Notes under the pieces: generated by a model
Databases searched by the model: none
What the model was told of the DNA's origin: nothing
What the model saw: only the letters and a program-made list of their open reading frames with translations
Translations under genes and position numbers: made by a program
In this document: positions 56,017 through 64,000 of the stretch, piece after piece
Position numbering within the stretch: position 1 is the first letter of the stretch
How the letters are laid out: every line of letters starts with the position of its first letter
Origin: Methylococcus sp. EFPC2
Lineage (GTDB): Bacteria > Pseudomonadota > Gammaproteobacteria > Methylococcales > Methylococcaceae
NCBI RefSeq assembly: GCF_016925495.1
Contig: NZ_CP070491.1
Coordinates: forward strand, 4,352,001 to 4,416,000
DNA: 64,000 bases
Direction: 5' to 3'

Positions 56017-57110
56017 GGTTTCGGCCCGCGTATCGCCAAACGCGTGCCGGCGCCCGGAGGGCTGTCGACCTCCAGTTCGCCGCCGATGGCCAGCAGTCGC
56101 TCGCGCATACCCGCAAGGCCATTGCCGTGACGGGCTATGCCGCCTCGCCCGTCGTCGGCAATCAGCAGGCGCGTGCCGCAGTCATCGGCGGTCAGCTCCA
56201 CCTCCACGCGGCGCGCCGAGGCATGGCGGATGATATTGGTGACCGCTTCACGCAAAGCCATGGTGAACGCGAGTTCGACCTGGCTATCGAGCGTCACCGG
56301 CGCCACGCGCTGGTCGAGCCGCACGTCGGCCGACAGCAGGGCCAGCCGGGCGGCGGCGAGCTCGGCCGGCAGACCGGTGGCGCGGATGCCCGCGACCGCC
56401 TCGCGTACTTGTGCGAGGGCATGGCGCGCAACGTCCTCGACTTCACGTATTTGCGAGCGCGCTGCGGCCGGGTCGTGATCGAGCAGCTTGCCCGCGAGCT
56501 CGCTCTTCAGCGCTACCACCGACAGCGTGTGGCCGAGCAGGTCGTGCAGGTCCCGGCCGATGCGCTCGCGCTCGGCGACGGCAGCCAGCCGGCGCACTTC
56601 GTCCTGGGTCAGGCGCAATTCGGCGTTGCGCCAGGCTCGCGCGCGAAGATAAAGGATATTGGCGATGGCCAGCGTGCCGATCACGGCAACCACCACGACC
56701 GACCAGAGCGCGTACATCTGGCCGGGCATGATCAGCCAGAATTCCGCCCCCATGACCGCAACCAGTAGCACCGCCAGCACGATAGCCGTTCGCACAGCCA
56801 TGCATTGCGCGGCCATGGCCAGCGCGTAAATGATGAAGGTATTGCCGCCGCCGTTGAAGGGTATCAAGGCGTACCCGAGTAGGGCCGTAGCCATCGTCGA
56901 GGCGGCTTGGCGTCGCGGGTCGAGCTTATGGAATCGCAGGTATAGCGGGATGAATAGCGCAGCGGCAAGCAGGCTGGCGAGAGCGGCCGACGCCGTGCGT
57001 TGCGGCGGAAATATCAGCGGCAGGAACACGAACACCAGGTAGGCCAGCCCGAAAGGCGTCCTGTGGATGTCCCGATCGTCTATAGGCGGCTGGTGCGCGT
57101 TCGTGGCCAT
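56013..57110 (-). CDS. DesK-type sensor histidine kinase
   Basis: A 365-residue membrane sensor kinase with five or six N-terminal helices (about 20-150) and no large periplasmic domain, like DesK. The HisKA_3 box is RERIGRDLHDLLGHTLSVVAL with the phosphoacceptor His; the ATP-binding part ends with DDGRGGIARHGNGLAGMRERL. ATG 57110 with AGGGAA upstream was preferred to 57155. Such sensors respond to membrane state or to antimicrobial stress. It is cotranscribed with the ABC transporter upstream. Confidence 0.9.
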   Translation of the reverse strand: MATNAHQPPIDDRDIHRTPFGLAYLVFVFLPLIFPPQRTASAALASLLAAALFIPLYLRFHKLDPRRQAASTMATALLGYALIPFNGGGNTFIIYALAMAAQCMAVRTAIVLAVLLVAVMGAEFWLIMPGQMYALWSVVVVAVIGTLAIANILYLRARAWRNAELRLTQDEVRRLAAVAERERIGRDLHDLLGHTLSVVALKSELAGKLLDHDPAAARSQIREVEDVARHALAQVREAVAGIRATGLPAELAAARLALLSADVRLDQRVAPVTLDSQVELAFTMALREAVTNIIRHASARRVEVELTADDCGTRLLIADDGRGGIARHGNGLAGMRERLLAIGGELEVDSPPGAGTRLAIRGPKP

Positions 57111-57135
57111 GTCGTTCCCTGTTGTGGAGCGCATA

Positions 57136-57516
57136 TTAACGGATTTCCGCGACATCCACGTCGAACCGGAAGTGTCCTTCCGATAGGCCGGCAGTGACCG
57201 TGTAGGCAGGCAGGGCGGTAAGACCGGTACTGCAGGAACCCGACAACGACAGGCGTATTTCGGCCGAGCCGTTGCCGAGGTGGATTTGCGCGCTGTTCGG
57301 AAGAACTCCCGGCTCGGCGCCCGAAAAGAGCAACGCCGTATAATTCCTGCCGGCGCCGCGGAACTGAAAGACGAGCTTCCTGCAAGTTCTGGTGTCCGCA
57401 GATCCGATCGGCTTCAGCGTTTCCCCAAAGGAGCCGCTCGCCTTGCCATCCACTAGCGGCGGAAGCGAGGCCAACAGCACGACGCTCAATGTAACCGTCG
57501 CGCGCAGAAATATCAT
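57136..57516 (-). CDS. Small secreted protein of unknown function
   Basis: A 126-residue protein that I do not recognise. A signal peptide (about 1-24, ending LVDGKA) is followed by a beta-rich body with two cysteines (TRTCRKLVFQF and GSCSTGL) that may form a disulfide. It starts six bases after the permease gene and ends 25 bases before the kinase gene. Nested in a transporter/two-component operon, it may act as an accessory or periplasmic sensor of that system; this is inference from position. Confidence 0.65.
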   Translation of the reverse strand: MIFLRATVTLSVVLLASLPPLVDGKASGSFGETLKPIGSADTRTCRKLVFQFRGAGRNYTALLFSGAEPGVLPNSAQIHLGNGSAEIRLSLSGSCSTGLTALPAYTVTAGLSEGHFRFDVDVAEIR

Positions 57517-57522
57517 CGCGGT

Positions 57523-58299
57523 TCACACGGAACGCAGGCGCAAGGCGGCCAGGGAGAGAAACAGTGCGGTCATCGCGAGCAGCACGCCGACATGGCTTAG
57601 GTAGTGTACCTCCCTGATCTGGCCGATCACGCCGAGTGCGATACGGCTCAGGTGCCAGGCCGGCCAGACGACGGCGAGCTTCTGTAGCGCAGTAGGAAAG
57701 GCCGCCAGCGGCATCCATAAGCCCGACAGTACGGACATCGGTAAATATACCAGATTGACCACCGCAACCGCGGCTTGGCCTTTTACCAAGGTGCCTATCC
57801 ACAAACCGAGCGCGCAGAACGGTAGAGTGCCGAGCAGCAAAGCCGCGACCCATAGCAGCCAGGTGCCGATGGCGATGTGGGTGTCGGCGTAACCGATCGC
57901 CGCGACCGACAGTTCCAGAATGACGGCCAGGGCAAACACCAGGCTCATTGCGATCTTCGCAAAAAAGTAGGCGCCGGTCGGCATAGGCGATACCCGCTTG
58001 AGTTCGAGCCAGCCCTGCTGGCGTTCGATCGCCAAGCCGACGCCAAAACCGAACAAGGCCGGTCCGATCACGCCGAATACGCCATAAGTCGCGAGCAAAT
58101 AGGTGGCTTTGTGCAGATCCCCCCAATGGCCTTGCGGCACGATTCCGAACAACACGTAGAACACCAGCGGAAATGCCAGCGTCGGTACGGAGAAACTCGG
58201 CGTGCGCAGCAGGCGCAGCAGTTCGGCCGCGGCTTCGGATAAATAGATGCGCAACAGGGAAGGGCGGCCGATGACGAGCGGCTGCGATACGGTGTTCAT
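57523..58299 (-). CDS. ABC-2-type transporter permease
   Basis: A 258-residue inner-membrane protein with six helices of the ABC-2 family. The conserved segment VYLPMSVLSGLWMPLAAFP between helices is the ABC-2 signature. ATG 58299 overlaps the ATPase stop as ATGA, fixing the start. Such transporters export drugs, lipids or peptides. It works with the ATPase encoded just before it. Confidence 0.9.
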   Translation of the reverse strand: MNTVSQPLVIGRPSLLRIYLSEAAAELLRLLRTPSFSVPTLAFPLVFYVLFGIVPQGHWGDLHKATYLLATYGVFGVIGPALFGFGVGLAIERQQGWLELKRVSPMPTGAYFFAKIAMSLVFALAVILELSVAAIGYADTHIAIGTWLLWVAALLLGTLPFCALGLWIGTLVKGQAAVAVVNLVYLPMSVLSGLWMPLAAFPTALQKLAVVWPAWHLSRIALGVIGQIREVHYLSHVGVLLAMTALFLSLAALRLRSV

Positions 58300-59228
58300 G
58301 CGAATTGCTCCAGTGCGGGCGCAGTCAGGGACAGAAAGGCTTCTTCCAGACTCAGAGGTCTGACCTCGAGTTCGGTCAGGCTTTCGTCGTTTGCCAGCCA
58401 ACGCCGCAAGACGCTTTCCGCGTCGTAGCTGACCAGTTCGGTGACGCCCTCGGCGAGGCTCGCCGAGCGCACTTCCGGCCAACCGGACAGCGTTCCGGGG
58501 CTGATGGCGGTGCGCGCGCGCAGCCGCTTGCCGGCAGCGCGTGACTTGATGCCGGCCGGTGTGTCCTCGGCCAGCACGCGGCCGCCGGCGAGCAACAGGA
58601 CTCGATCGGCCAGGGCGTCGGCTTCCTCGAGGTAATGTGTGGTCAGCACGATGCCGGTGCCTTCGTTGCGCAGTTGCCGCAGCACCGCCCAGAAATTGCG
58701 CCGCGCTTCTACGTCGAGGCCCACAGTCGGTTCGTCGACGACCAACAAGGCCGGGCGGCCGCAGATTGCGAGGGCGAACTGCACACGGCGTTGTTGTCCG
58801 CCGGACAAGTCGCCGTAAGGGCGTTTGGCAATGTCCTCGAGTCCCGCCAACGCCAGCGTCTCGGCGAGCGGACGCGGGTCGGGGTAGTAGCCGGAGTACA
58901 GGCGCACATGCTCGCCGACGCGCAAGGTGTCGGCGAGCCCGCCGTCTTGCAGCATCACGCCGATGCCACGGCGGATCGCCGGATCGCGTGGGTCGCCGCC
59001 GAGCAGTTCGACCCGGCCGGCATCGGCGCTCAGCCGCCCGGTCAGCAAGCCGAGGGCCGTGCTTTTGCCGGCACCATTGGCTCCCAGCAGGGCCAACACT
59101 TCACCGGCGCTCACGTCGAGGTCTGCCGCCGAGAGCGCTTGTACGGCCCCGTAGGCTTTGCTGACGCCGCGCAGCCGCGCCAGCAATGCGCCGGCAGGTC
59201 TTTCAGATTGGGCAATGGAATTGGACAT
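58296..59228 (-). CDS. ABC transporter ATP-binding protein
   Basis: A 310-residue ATPase with Walker A GANGAGKST, signature LSGGQQRRV, Walker B LLVVDEPTVGLD and the H-loop in TTHYLEEAD. The C-terminal extension is typical of drug/lipid exporters of the CcmA type. ATG 59228 has AGGAGG upstream, the strongest ribosome-binding site here, and heads the five-gene operon ATPase-permease-secreted protein-kinase-regulator. Confidence 0.94.
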   Translation of the reverse strand: MSNSIAQSERPAGALLARLRGVSKAYGAVQALSAADLDVSAGEVLALLGANGAGKSTALGLLTGRLSADAGRVELLGGDPRDPAIRRGIGVMLQDGGLADTLRVGEHVRLYSGYYPDPRPLAETLALAGLEDIAKRPYGDLSGGQQRRVQFALAICGRPALLVVDEPTVGLDVEARRNFWAVLRQLRNEGTGIVLTTHYLEEADALADRVLLLAGGRVLAEDTPAGIKSRAAGKRLRARTAISPGTLSGWPEVRSASLAEGVTELVSYDAESVLRRWLANDESLTELEVRPLSLEEAFLSLTAPALEQFA

Positions 59229-59527
59229 GGCGTTCCTCCTGTACTGGGTCGCCATTCTGTCCAGTGCTGCGCCCGGGCGTCAGTGGCGGCTGTCAGCGAG
59301 TTGAACTGACTATCGTCACCTCGGTGTTCTGTCGGAGTACGGGAGCGCCGCAAGCGTGGCAGAGGCTCCGGAGGGCGAGTTGTTCATCAGGAAAGCAGAA
59401 GGGGCGCCGGCGTGGCCGCTCGTCGGGTATAGTATTCGGATACCGAACCGCGCGTGCCCAGTCTGTCGCATCCCCGTATCCGATCGGCTCTTACATCCAA
59501 CCCGGCCCTAAACAACGATCTTTCAGC

Positions 59528-60718
59528 ATGAACCGTCTCCGTCTAAAGAAAAACGAAGAGAAACGCCTGCGCGCAGGCCACTTGTGGATATTCAGCAACG
59601 AGGTGGACACCGCCGCGACGCCGTTGAAGGGTCTGGAGCCCGGTTCGCTGGCGCTGATCGAGGACTCGCGCGGGCAGGCGCTGGGTTTGGCCTACGTCAA
59701 TCCGGATACCTTGATCTGTGCCCGGGTGCTGACTCGCGACGTGCGCGCTTCCGTCAATGAAAACTTCATCGTCCGCCGCCTGGAGACCGCGTCGGCGCTG
59801 CGCGAGCGGCTGTTCGACAAACCCTATTACCGGCTCGTGCACGGGGAGAGCGATGGCTTGCCTGGGCTGGTGGTCGACCGTTTCGGAGACGTGCTGAGCG
59901 TGCAGACCAATACCGCTGGCATGGAGCGGCTGCAACCCGAGATCTTTTCGGCGCTGGAAAAAACGTTTTCGCCGCGCGCCATCGTGCTGAAGAACACCTC
60001 CAGTCTGCGCCAGCTCGAAGGTTTGCAGAAGGAAACCCGGTTAATCGGCGGAGAGTTATCCGGGCCGGTGGAGATCGAGGAAAACGACGTCAAATTCCGC
60101 ATCGACATACTCGGCGGGCAGAAGACCGGCTGGTTCTTCGATCATCGAAGCAACCGCGCTCTGGCGGCGAAATTGGCCGGGGGCCAGCGGGTGCTGGATC
60201 TGTTTTCCTACACAGGAGGCTGGGGCATACAGGCCGCCGTGGCCGGTGCGGCTTCGGTGGACTGCGTGGACGGATCGGAAACGGCCCTGGCCCTGGCTGG
60301 CGAGAATGCCGAGCTGAACGGCGTGGGCGGCCGTGTGAATAGCCTGCGTGCCGACGTGTTCGATTTTCTCAAACAAGCCAGGGAAGAACGCCGCCGCTAC
60401 GACCTGATCGTCCTGGACCCGCCGGCCCTGATCAAGCGCAAGAAGGACGCGAAGGCCGGCGTCGAGGCGTATCAGCGTTTAAACCAGGGGGCGCTGCAAC
60501 TCCTGGCGCCCGGCGGGATTCTGGTCTCGGCTTCCTGTTCCTACCATTTGCAGCGCGAGACCCTGCACGACTTGCTGCGTGCGAGCGCCCGGCACGGCGA
60601 CCGCCATCTGGTATTCATCGCCCAGGGCGGGCAAGGGCCGGACCATCCGGTCCATCCGGCCATCCCGGAAACCGACTATCTCAAGGCTTATTTCTGCAGC
60701 GTCACGCCCAGTCTTTGA
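59528..60718 (+). CDS. rlmI: 23S rRNA m5C1962 methyltransferase RlmI
   Basis: A class I SAM methyltransferase of 396 residues, exactly the E. coli RlmI length. An N-terminal PUA domain (RLRAGHLWIFSNEVD) is followed by a linker, then the methyltransferase: FFDHRSNR, the SAM loop VLDLFSYTGGWGIQA, LDPPAL and the catalytic Cys region SASCSYHL. ATG 59528 gives the standard start; an upstream open frame from 59186 is not coding. Confidence 0.92.
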   Translation: MNRLRLKKNEEKRLRAGHLWIFSNEVDTAATPLKGLEPGSLALIEDSRGQALGLAYVNPDTLICARVLTRDVRASVNENFIVRRLETASALRERLFDKPYYRLVHGESDGLPGLVVDRFGDVLSVQTNTAGMERLQPEIFSALEKTFSPRAIVLKNTSSLRQLEGLQKETRLIGGELSGPVEIEENDVKFRIDILGGQKTGWFFDHRSNRALAAKLAGGQRVLDLFSYTGGWGIQAAVAGAASVDCVDGSETALALAGENAELNGVGGRVNSLRADVFDFLKQAREERRRYDLIVLDPPALIKRKKDAKAGVEAYQRLNQGALQLLAPGGILVSASCSYHLQRETLHDLLRASARHGDRHLVFIAQGGQGPDHPVHPAIPETDYLKAYFCSVTPSL

Positions 60719-60734
60719 GAAAAGAGGAGGAAAT

Positions 60735-60807
60735 GTAGGGTGGGTTAGGCGCGCGTAAACTCGTCCTATCCGTTGCGCGCCGAACTCTGCGCGCGCCGTA
60801 ACCCACC
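60735..60807. repeat. Dispersed-type repeat with GTAGGGTGGGTTA ends
   Basis: GTAGGGTGGGTTAGGCGCGC at the left and GCGCGCCGTAACCCACC at the right face each other. Repeats of this form are common between genes in GC-rich gammaproteobacteria. It lies between convergent rlmI and rplI. Confidence 0.6.
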
Positions 60808-60840
60808 GATTTTCGCGGTCGGTTCCGACGGCAATGTAAT

Positions 60841-60917
60841 GTAAGGCGGATGCCCGCGAGGGCGATCCGCCATGCCGCCAACATCCGGCGGAACCCGATG
60901 GAGCCGGTTCCGCCTTA
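60841..60917. repeat. 77-bp palindromic repeat with GTAAGGCGGA ends
   Basis: GTAAGGCGGA and TCCGCCTTAC are perfect inverted ends; inside are GATGCCCGCGAGGGCGATCC and CCGGCGGAACCC segments. It is the fullest copy of the family seen at 29698-29767 and 51122-51160, and has the same 77-base length as the element at 21636-21712. Confidence 0.7.
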
Positions 60918-60940
60918 CGTCGGTTAGCTCTTTGGCAGGG

Positions 60941-61387
60941 TCAGGCAGCGACGATCTTCAGCGCCAGGGTGGCGTTGACGTCGGTGTGCAGGTGCAGGGT
61001 GATTTCGTAGTCGCCCAGGTTGCGCAGCGCACCTTGCGGCAAGCGAACTTCGTGCTTTTCGACCTTCGCTCCGGCGGCGGCGGCCGCTTCGGCGATGTCC
61101 TTGGTGCCCACGGAACCGTACAGACGGCCTTCGTCGCCGGCCTTCTGGGCGATGGTGACGGTCAGCTTGCCGATCGCGTCGGCGCGGGCCTGGGCGGCGG
61201 CCAGTTCATCGGCGGCCTTTTTCTCCAGTTCGGCGCGGCGCTGTTCGAAAGCGGCCAGCTTCTCGGCGGTGGCCGTGACGGCCTTGCCTTTGGGGATCAG
61301 AAAATTGCGCGCGTAACCGGGACGCACGCTTACTTTATCGCCCAGGTTGCCCAGGTTCGCGATCTTTTCGAGAAGTATGATATCCAT
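60941..61387 (-). CDS. rplI: 50S ribosomal protein bL9
   Basis: 148 residues; the N-terminal RNA-binding domain [19 protein letters not shown], with [13 protein letters not shown], is the L9 signature. The long connecting helix ([19 protein letters not shown]) and C-terminal domain follow. It ends the rpsF-rpsR-DUF2232-rplI operon. dnaB, often next, is absent; rlmI is convergent instead. Confidence 0.97.
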   Translation of the reverse strand: MDIILLEKIANLGNLGDKVSVRPGYARNFLIPKGKAVTATAEKLAAFEQRRAELEKKAADELAAAQARADAIGKLTVTIAQKAGDEGRLYGSVGTKDIAEAAAAAGAKVEKHEVRLPQGALRNLGDYEITLHLHTDVNATLALKIVAA

Positions 61388-61432
61388 CGTTGTAGTCTCA
61401 ATCGTTGTCGTAATACAGAAAGAAATGGCATG

Positions 61433-62353
61433 TCACCGTGGGGTCTGGCCGCCAAAACGATGGCGCCAGTCCAGCCAAGGGTCGCTTAGCCCCAGCAAGC
61501 TGGTCAGTAAGATCGCCAGCGCGCTTAGACGCGGCGCGACCGCCAGCGATACGAACAGCATGACGTAGACGCCCGCCAGCCAGAAGCCGCCCGTCCCTGA
61601 CTTGGCCGCCAGTGCGTGGACGACGGCCAGACCGGCGAACAGGCACAGCACCGAAAGCGGGATGGCCAGGTTCCAGGCTAATTCCGCAATGCTTCCGCCC
61701 GCCGCCAAGCCGGCAGCGACGGTTGCCAGGCCGGCGTAGGCCGCCGGGCGGTGCAGGCGCAGGGCGATAAATTCCCTGCGGAAACCGCCCGGATTGAACC
61801 AAACGGCCTGCAGCGCTCGGGCCAGCAGCAGTTCGAGTATCAGCCCGAACAGAGCGCCGGCGGCCGAGATGCCGCTCAGGTAGTGGGAAACCACTTCCAG
61901 GCCCTGCTTCATCTGCGCCTGGTCGATACCGGGCGGCGCATGCTCCAGCATCGGACGGACCACCTGTTCGGTGGTCTTCTGCCAGTACTGAGCAGGTTCG
62001 TCGGTCACCAGATAGAAGACGCCCACCGCCAGGATCACGGCGGCAGTAGTGGCTTCCAGCGTCAAGGTCAGGTTCGCGCTGAAACGCAGGAGCCGCCCGG
62101 CCAGCCAGATCGGCATCCACAACACCAGGCCGTAAAACACGACCGCTCCCCACTCGCCCCCGATAGCCATGCCTATCAGACCGATACCGATCAGCGAGGC
62201 GGCCAATACTCCGGCGCTGGGACGCAAGTCCAAGCGCAGGGCGGTCAATCCCAGGGCCGCAGCACTCAGCAGACTCAGGGGCGGAATGCGCAGAGACAAG
62301 GCGCCGAAACCTATGGTCGCGGCGACGGCGGCTATGGTCGCTAGCGAGTACAT
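61433..62353 (-). CDS. DUF2232 membrane protein
   Basis: A 306-residue inner-membrane protein with about eight helices, of the DUF2232/YybS type. It sits between rpsR and rplI, 33 bases after rpsR and 45 before rplI, the arrangement known in Pseudomonas and relatives. No enzymatic motif is visible. Its role is unknown. Confidence 0.88.
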   Translation of the reverse strand: MYSLATIAAVAATIGFGALSLRIPPLSLLSAAALGLTALRLDLRPSAGVLAASLIGIGLIGMAIGGEWGAVVFYGLVLWMPIWLAGRLLRFSANLTLTLEATTAAVILAVGVFYLVTDEPAQYWQKTTEQVVRPMLEHAPPGIDQAQMKQGLEVVSHYLSGISAAGALFGLILELLLARALQAVWFNPGGFRREFIALRLHRPAAYAGLATVAAGLAAGGSIAELAWNLAIPLSVLCLFAGLAVVHALAAKSGTGGFWLAGVYVMLFVSLAVAPRLSALAILLTSLLGLSDPWLDWRHRFGGQTPR

Positions 62354-62386
62354 CGACCGCCAGTCCCCAGGGTGCCCCCGGCTAAC

Positions 62387-62620
62387 TTACTGGTGGTGCG
62401 AGTCGCAGAACGGCAGCAATGCCAGGAAGCGGGCATGCTTGATAGCCGTGGCGAGCTGGCGCTGATACTTGGCCTTGGTGCCGGTGACGCGGCTGGGCAC
62501 GATCTTGCCGGTTTCGGAGATGAACTCCCTCAGGGTGTCCAGGTCCTTGTAATCGATTTCCTTGACGCCTTCGGCGGTGAAACGGCAATACTTTCTGCGT
62601 TTGTTGAATTGACGAGCCAT
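62387..62620 (-). CDS. rpsR: 30S ribosomal protein bS18
   Basis: 77 residues with the S18 core: [25 protein letters not shown], then [20 protein letters not shown] and the basic [11 protein letters not shown]. It pairs with S6 in the 30S platform. Forty bases separate it from rpsF; the priB gene found between them in enterobacteria is missing. Confidence 0.97.
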   Translation of the reverse strand: MARQFNKRRKYCRFTAEGVKEIDYKDLDTLREFISETGKIVPSRVTGTKAKYQRQLATAIKHARFLALLPFCDSHHQ

Positions 62621-62659
62621 GTGCTGAATCTCTTGATTGGATGTGGAAGAAGGAAGCGA

Positions 62660-63064
62660 TTATTCGGCGCTTTCGGCGGCAGCCGGTTCGGCAGCGCTCT
62701 CGGCGGTTTCGACTTCCTCGTCATCGGCCTTCTCGGCTTCGGCATGACCGGAGCGGGTCAGCAGGGACGGCTCGGTGATGGCTTCGTCGCGGCGGATGGT
62801 CAAGCTGCGCAGCACCGCGTCGTTGAAGCGGAAACTGCTTTCCAGTTCATCCAGGGTCTCCTGATTGACCTCGATGTTCAGCAACACGTAGTGCGCCTTG
62901 AGCAGCTTGTTGATGGGGTAGGCCAGTTGACGGCGGCCCCAGTCTTCCAGGCGATGGATCACGCCGGCGCCGGATTCGATGATGCTGCGGTAACGCTCTA
63001 CCATCGCCGGTACCTGGGCGCTCTGATCCGGGTGTACAAGAAAAACGATTTCGTAATGTCGCAT
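62660..63064 (-). CDS. rpsF: 30S ribosomal protein bS6
   Basis: 134 residues with the S6 ferredoxin-like fold: [21 protein letters not shown], then [16 protein letters not shown] and HYVLLNIE. An acidic/Ala-rich tail (about 105-134) is like the glutamylated tail of other S6 proteins. AAGGAG precedes the ATG. First gene of the ribosomal operon. Confidence 0.97.
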   Translation of the reverse strand: MRHYEIVFLVHPDQSAQVPAMVERYRSIIESGAGVIHRLEDWGRRQLAYPINKLLKAHYVLLNIEVNQETLDELESSFRFNDAVLRSLTIRRDEAITEPSLLTRSGHAEAEKADDEEVETAESAAEPAAAESAE

Positions 63065-63152
63065 ATGGGCTCCTTACGGAATGAAGCCTCCCGCCGGCTG
63101 GCGGTGAGGCAAGGAGTGACGGGCGGAATGCCCGCCGCCTGAAAAACGGCGA

Positions 63153-63182
63153 ATTGTAACGGAGTGGATCCATCGGAGGCAA
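63153..63182 (-). promoter_or_regulatory. Promoter of the rpsF operon
   Basis: On the minus strand, TTGCCT (63182-63177) and TACAAT (63158-63153) with 18 bases between. The leader of about 80 bases contains GC-rich hairpins; an S6:S18-binding leader motif could lie there, but I cannot confirm it. Confidence 0.55.
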
Positions 63183-63253
63183 GTCGGAAGAGGCTTCTGC
63201 TTCCGTCGTGACGCGATATCTGTTGGCCTCGGTTTCTGCGCGATGGCAGCCGT

Positions 63254-63271
63254 CCGGGTATAATGACCCGG
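63254..63271 (+). promoter_or_regulatory. -10 box inside a palindrome upstream of the exported protein
   Basis: A perfect TATAAT (63259-63264) sits inside the inverted repeat CCGGGT/ACCCGG. The arrangement suits a promoter that a dimeric repressor can cover. No good -35 box is seen. The start codon lies 37 bases downstream. Confidence 0.45.
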
Positions 63272-63307
63272 CGACGGCGCACCGGTAAACGAGTTTATTC
63301 GACGACC

Positions 63308-64000
63308 ATGGACTATCGAACCTTGTCTCCCGCCATCAAATTCCTAGCCGCATTCGTGCTGGCCGTCGGGATAAGCTTTCCCACCGGGCTTAGCGCCAAG
63401 GCTGGCTCCAGCGGCGGTTACTCGCGGCCGTCTTCGTCATCTTTTTCATCGAGCCGCACACCTTCCACCGGCTCTTCTTCTTGGGGGTCGCGCACGCCCT
63501 CGAGCAGTGGCGGTTATAGCCGACCGGGCTCGTCTTCTTCCTCCTCGTCCTGGTTCGGCGGGAGCGAAACCGACCGGGCGATGGCCCGCAGCTCGTCCAG
63601 GCGGGCGCTGGACAGCTATCGCGCCGACCCGCAGCAAAGCACCGACAGTGCTCCGCGACGGCCGTCGAGCTGGAGCTCCGGTTCCGGCCGTTACGGTGGC
63701 TGGGGCGCGCGTACGCCGTCTTACGGCGATACGGCCGGCGACTACCGTCTGCGCGGCTGGAGCATGCCGCCGGCTTACGCACGATCGGCGGGCGAACGCT
63801 TCGGCCCTTGGAGCGCGGTGTTGTTGTGGGGGCTGCTGGATACCCTGTCGCGCCCCGGCCACGCGGAATTTTTCCATCACCACTATGACGATCCGGGTTA
63901 CCGCGCCTGGCGCACCGAAGCCGACGAGCAGGCCCGGAACAACCCGGAACTGGGCCAAAAGCTACACGACCTCGATAGCCACCTCGCCGCCCTGGAGGGG
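63308..64000 (+). CDS. Ser/Gly-rich exported protein, runs past window end
   Basis: 231 residues are visible from ATG 63308 and the frame is open at the window edge. A signal peptide (about 1-31, ending LSAKAG) is followed by a low-complexity Ser/Gly/Arg region (about 32-150, with units such as SSGGYSRP and SSSWG repeated), then a more ordered segment (GPWSAVLLWGLLDTLSRPGHAEFFHHHYDDPGYRAWRTEAD). The His-rich HHHYDDPGY part and NPELGQKLHDLD recall membrane-associated proteins with a Ser-rich linker, but I do not recognise a family. Confidence 0.75.
   Translation, partial: MDYRTLSPAIKFLAAFVLAVGISFPTGLSAKAGSSGGYSRPSSSSFSSSRTPSTGSSSWGSRTPSSSGGYSRPGSSSSSSSWFGGSETDRAMARSSSRRALDSYRADPQQSTDSAPRRPSSWSSGSGRYGGWGARTPSYGDTAGDYRLRGWSMPPAYARSAGERFGPWSAVLLWGLLDTLSRPGHAEFFHHHYDDPGYRAWRTEADEQARNNPELGQKLHDLDSHLAALEG

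Overview
The window looks like the chromosome of a GC-rich gammaproteobacterium. The evidence is the rpsF-rpsR-DUF2232-rplI ribosomal block, the rof, yggX/mutY and lptM-lysA-dapF-DUF484-xerC neighbourhoods, the ydbH-ynbE-ydbL cell-envelope operon, and a protein with a VPLPA-type C-terminal sorting signal. A methanotroph-like member of the Methylococcales would fit, but no diagnostic methane or methanol oxidation gene is present, so that placement is inference. There are no rRNA genes, CRISPR arrays, transposases or prophage genes. One tRNA gene, tRNA-Ala(CGC), is present.

Layout. 1-7.5 kb (minus strand): arginine synthesis (argF, partial, and argD), a CstA-family transporter, and the ydbH-ynbE-ydbL operon with a fourth unknown gene. 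7.6-7.8 kb: tRNA-Ala with its own promoter and terminator. 8.0-20.5 kb: a co-directional defence island that reads as one operon: a small HTH gene, a Type III-like adenine methyltransferase (Mod), a DUF4160/DUF2442 pair, a ParE/RelE-like toxin-antitoxin pair, a Type III restriction helicase-nuclease (Res), and a complete Wadjet system jetABCD. Most junctions overlap by 4 or 8 bases, including the one between res and jetA. 21-29.7 kb: uvrB with a coupled gene carrying in-frame repeats, an amino-acid permease, a di-heme cytochrome c peroxidase and glnL-glnG. 29.8-33 kb: a FisR-like sigma-54 activator divergent from a persulfide dioxygenase and a TauE/SafE exporter, with a readable sigma-54 promoter and upstream repeats. 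33-46.5 kb: aroC, a GST, an AraC-type regulator, rof, a peroxiredoxin, yggX-mutY, and the tightly packed lptM-lysA-dapF-DUF484-xerC-chrA operon. 46.5-49.5 kb: a MITE-like element, an AT-richer unknown gene and a VPLPA-CTERM protein. 49.5-55.3 kb: a DUF815 ATPase, methionine-salvage genes mtnB and mtnD-mtnC with an ftsH paralogue between them, and a Tat-exported M15-like protein. 55.4-59.2 kb: an ABC transporter, a small secreted protein and a DesK/DesR-type two-component system in one operon. 59.5-64 kb: rlmI, the ribosomal block, and a partial Ser/Gly-rich exported protein.

Two themes stand out. First, the restriction-modification genes and Wadjet are translationally coupled and have small toxin-like pairs nested inside, so anti-phage and anti-plasmid functions may be expressed together. 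Second, the window holds many short palindromic repeats of several families. They lie between genes, but some also sit in frame inside two genes (the methyltransferase and the gene after uvrB). All functions are assigned by reading the sequence; no database search was possible.
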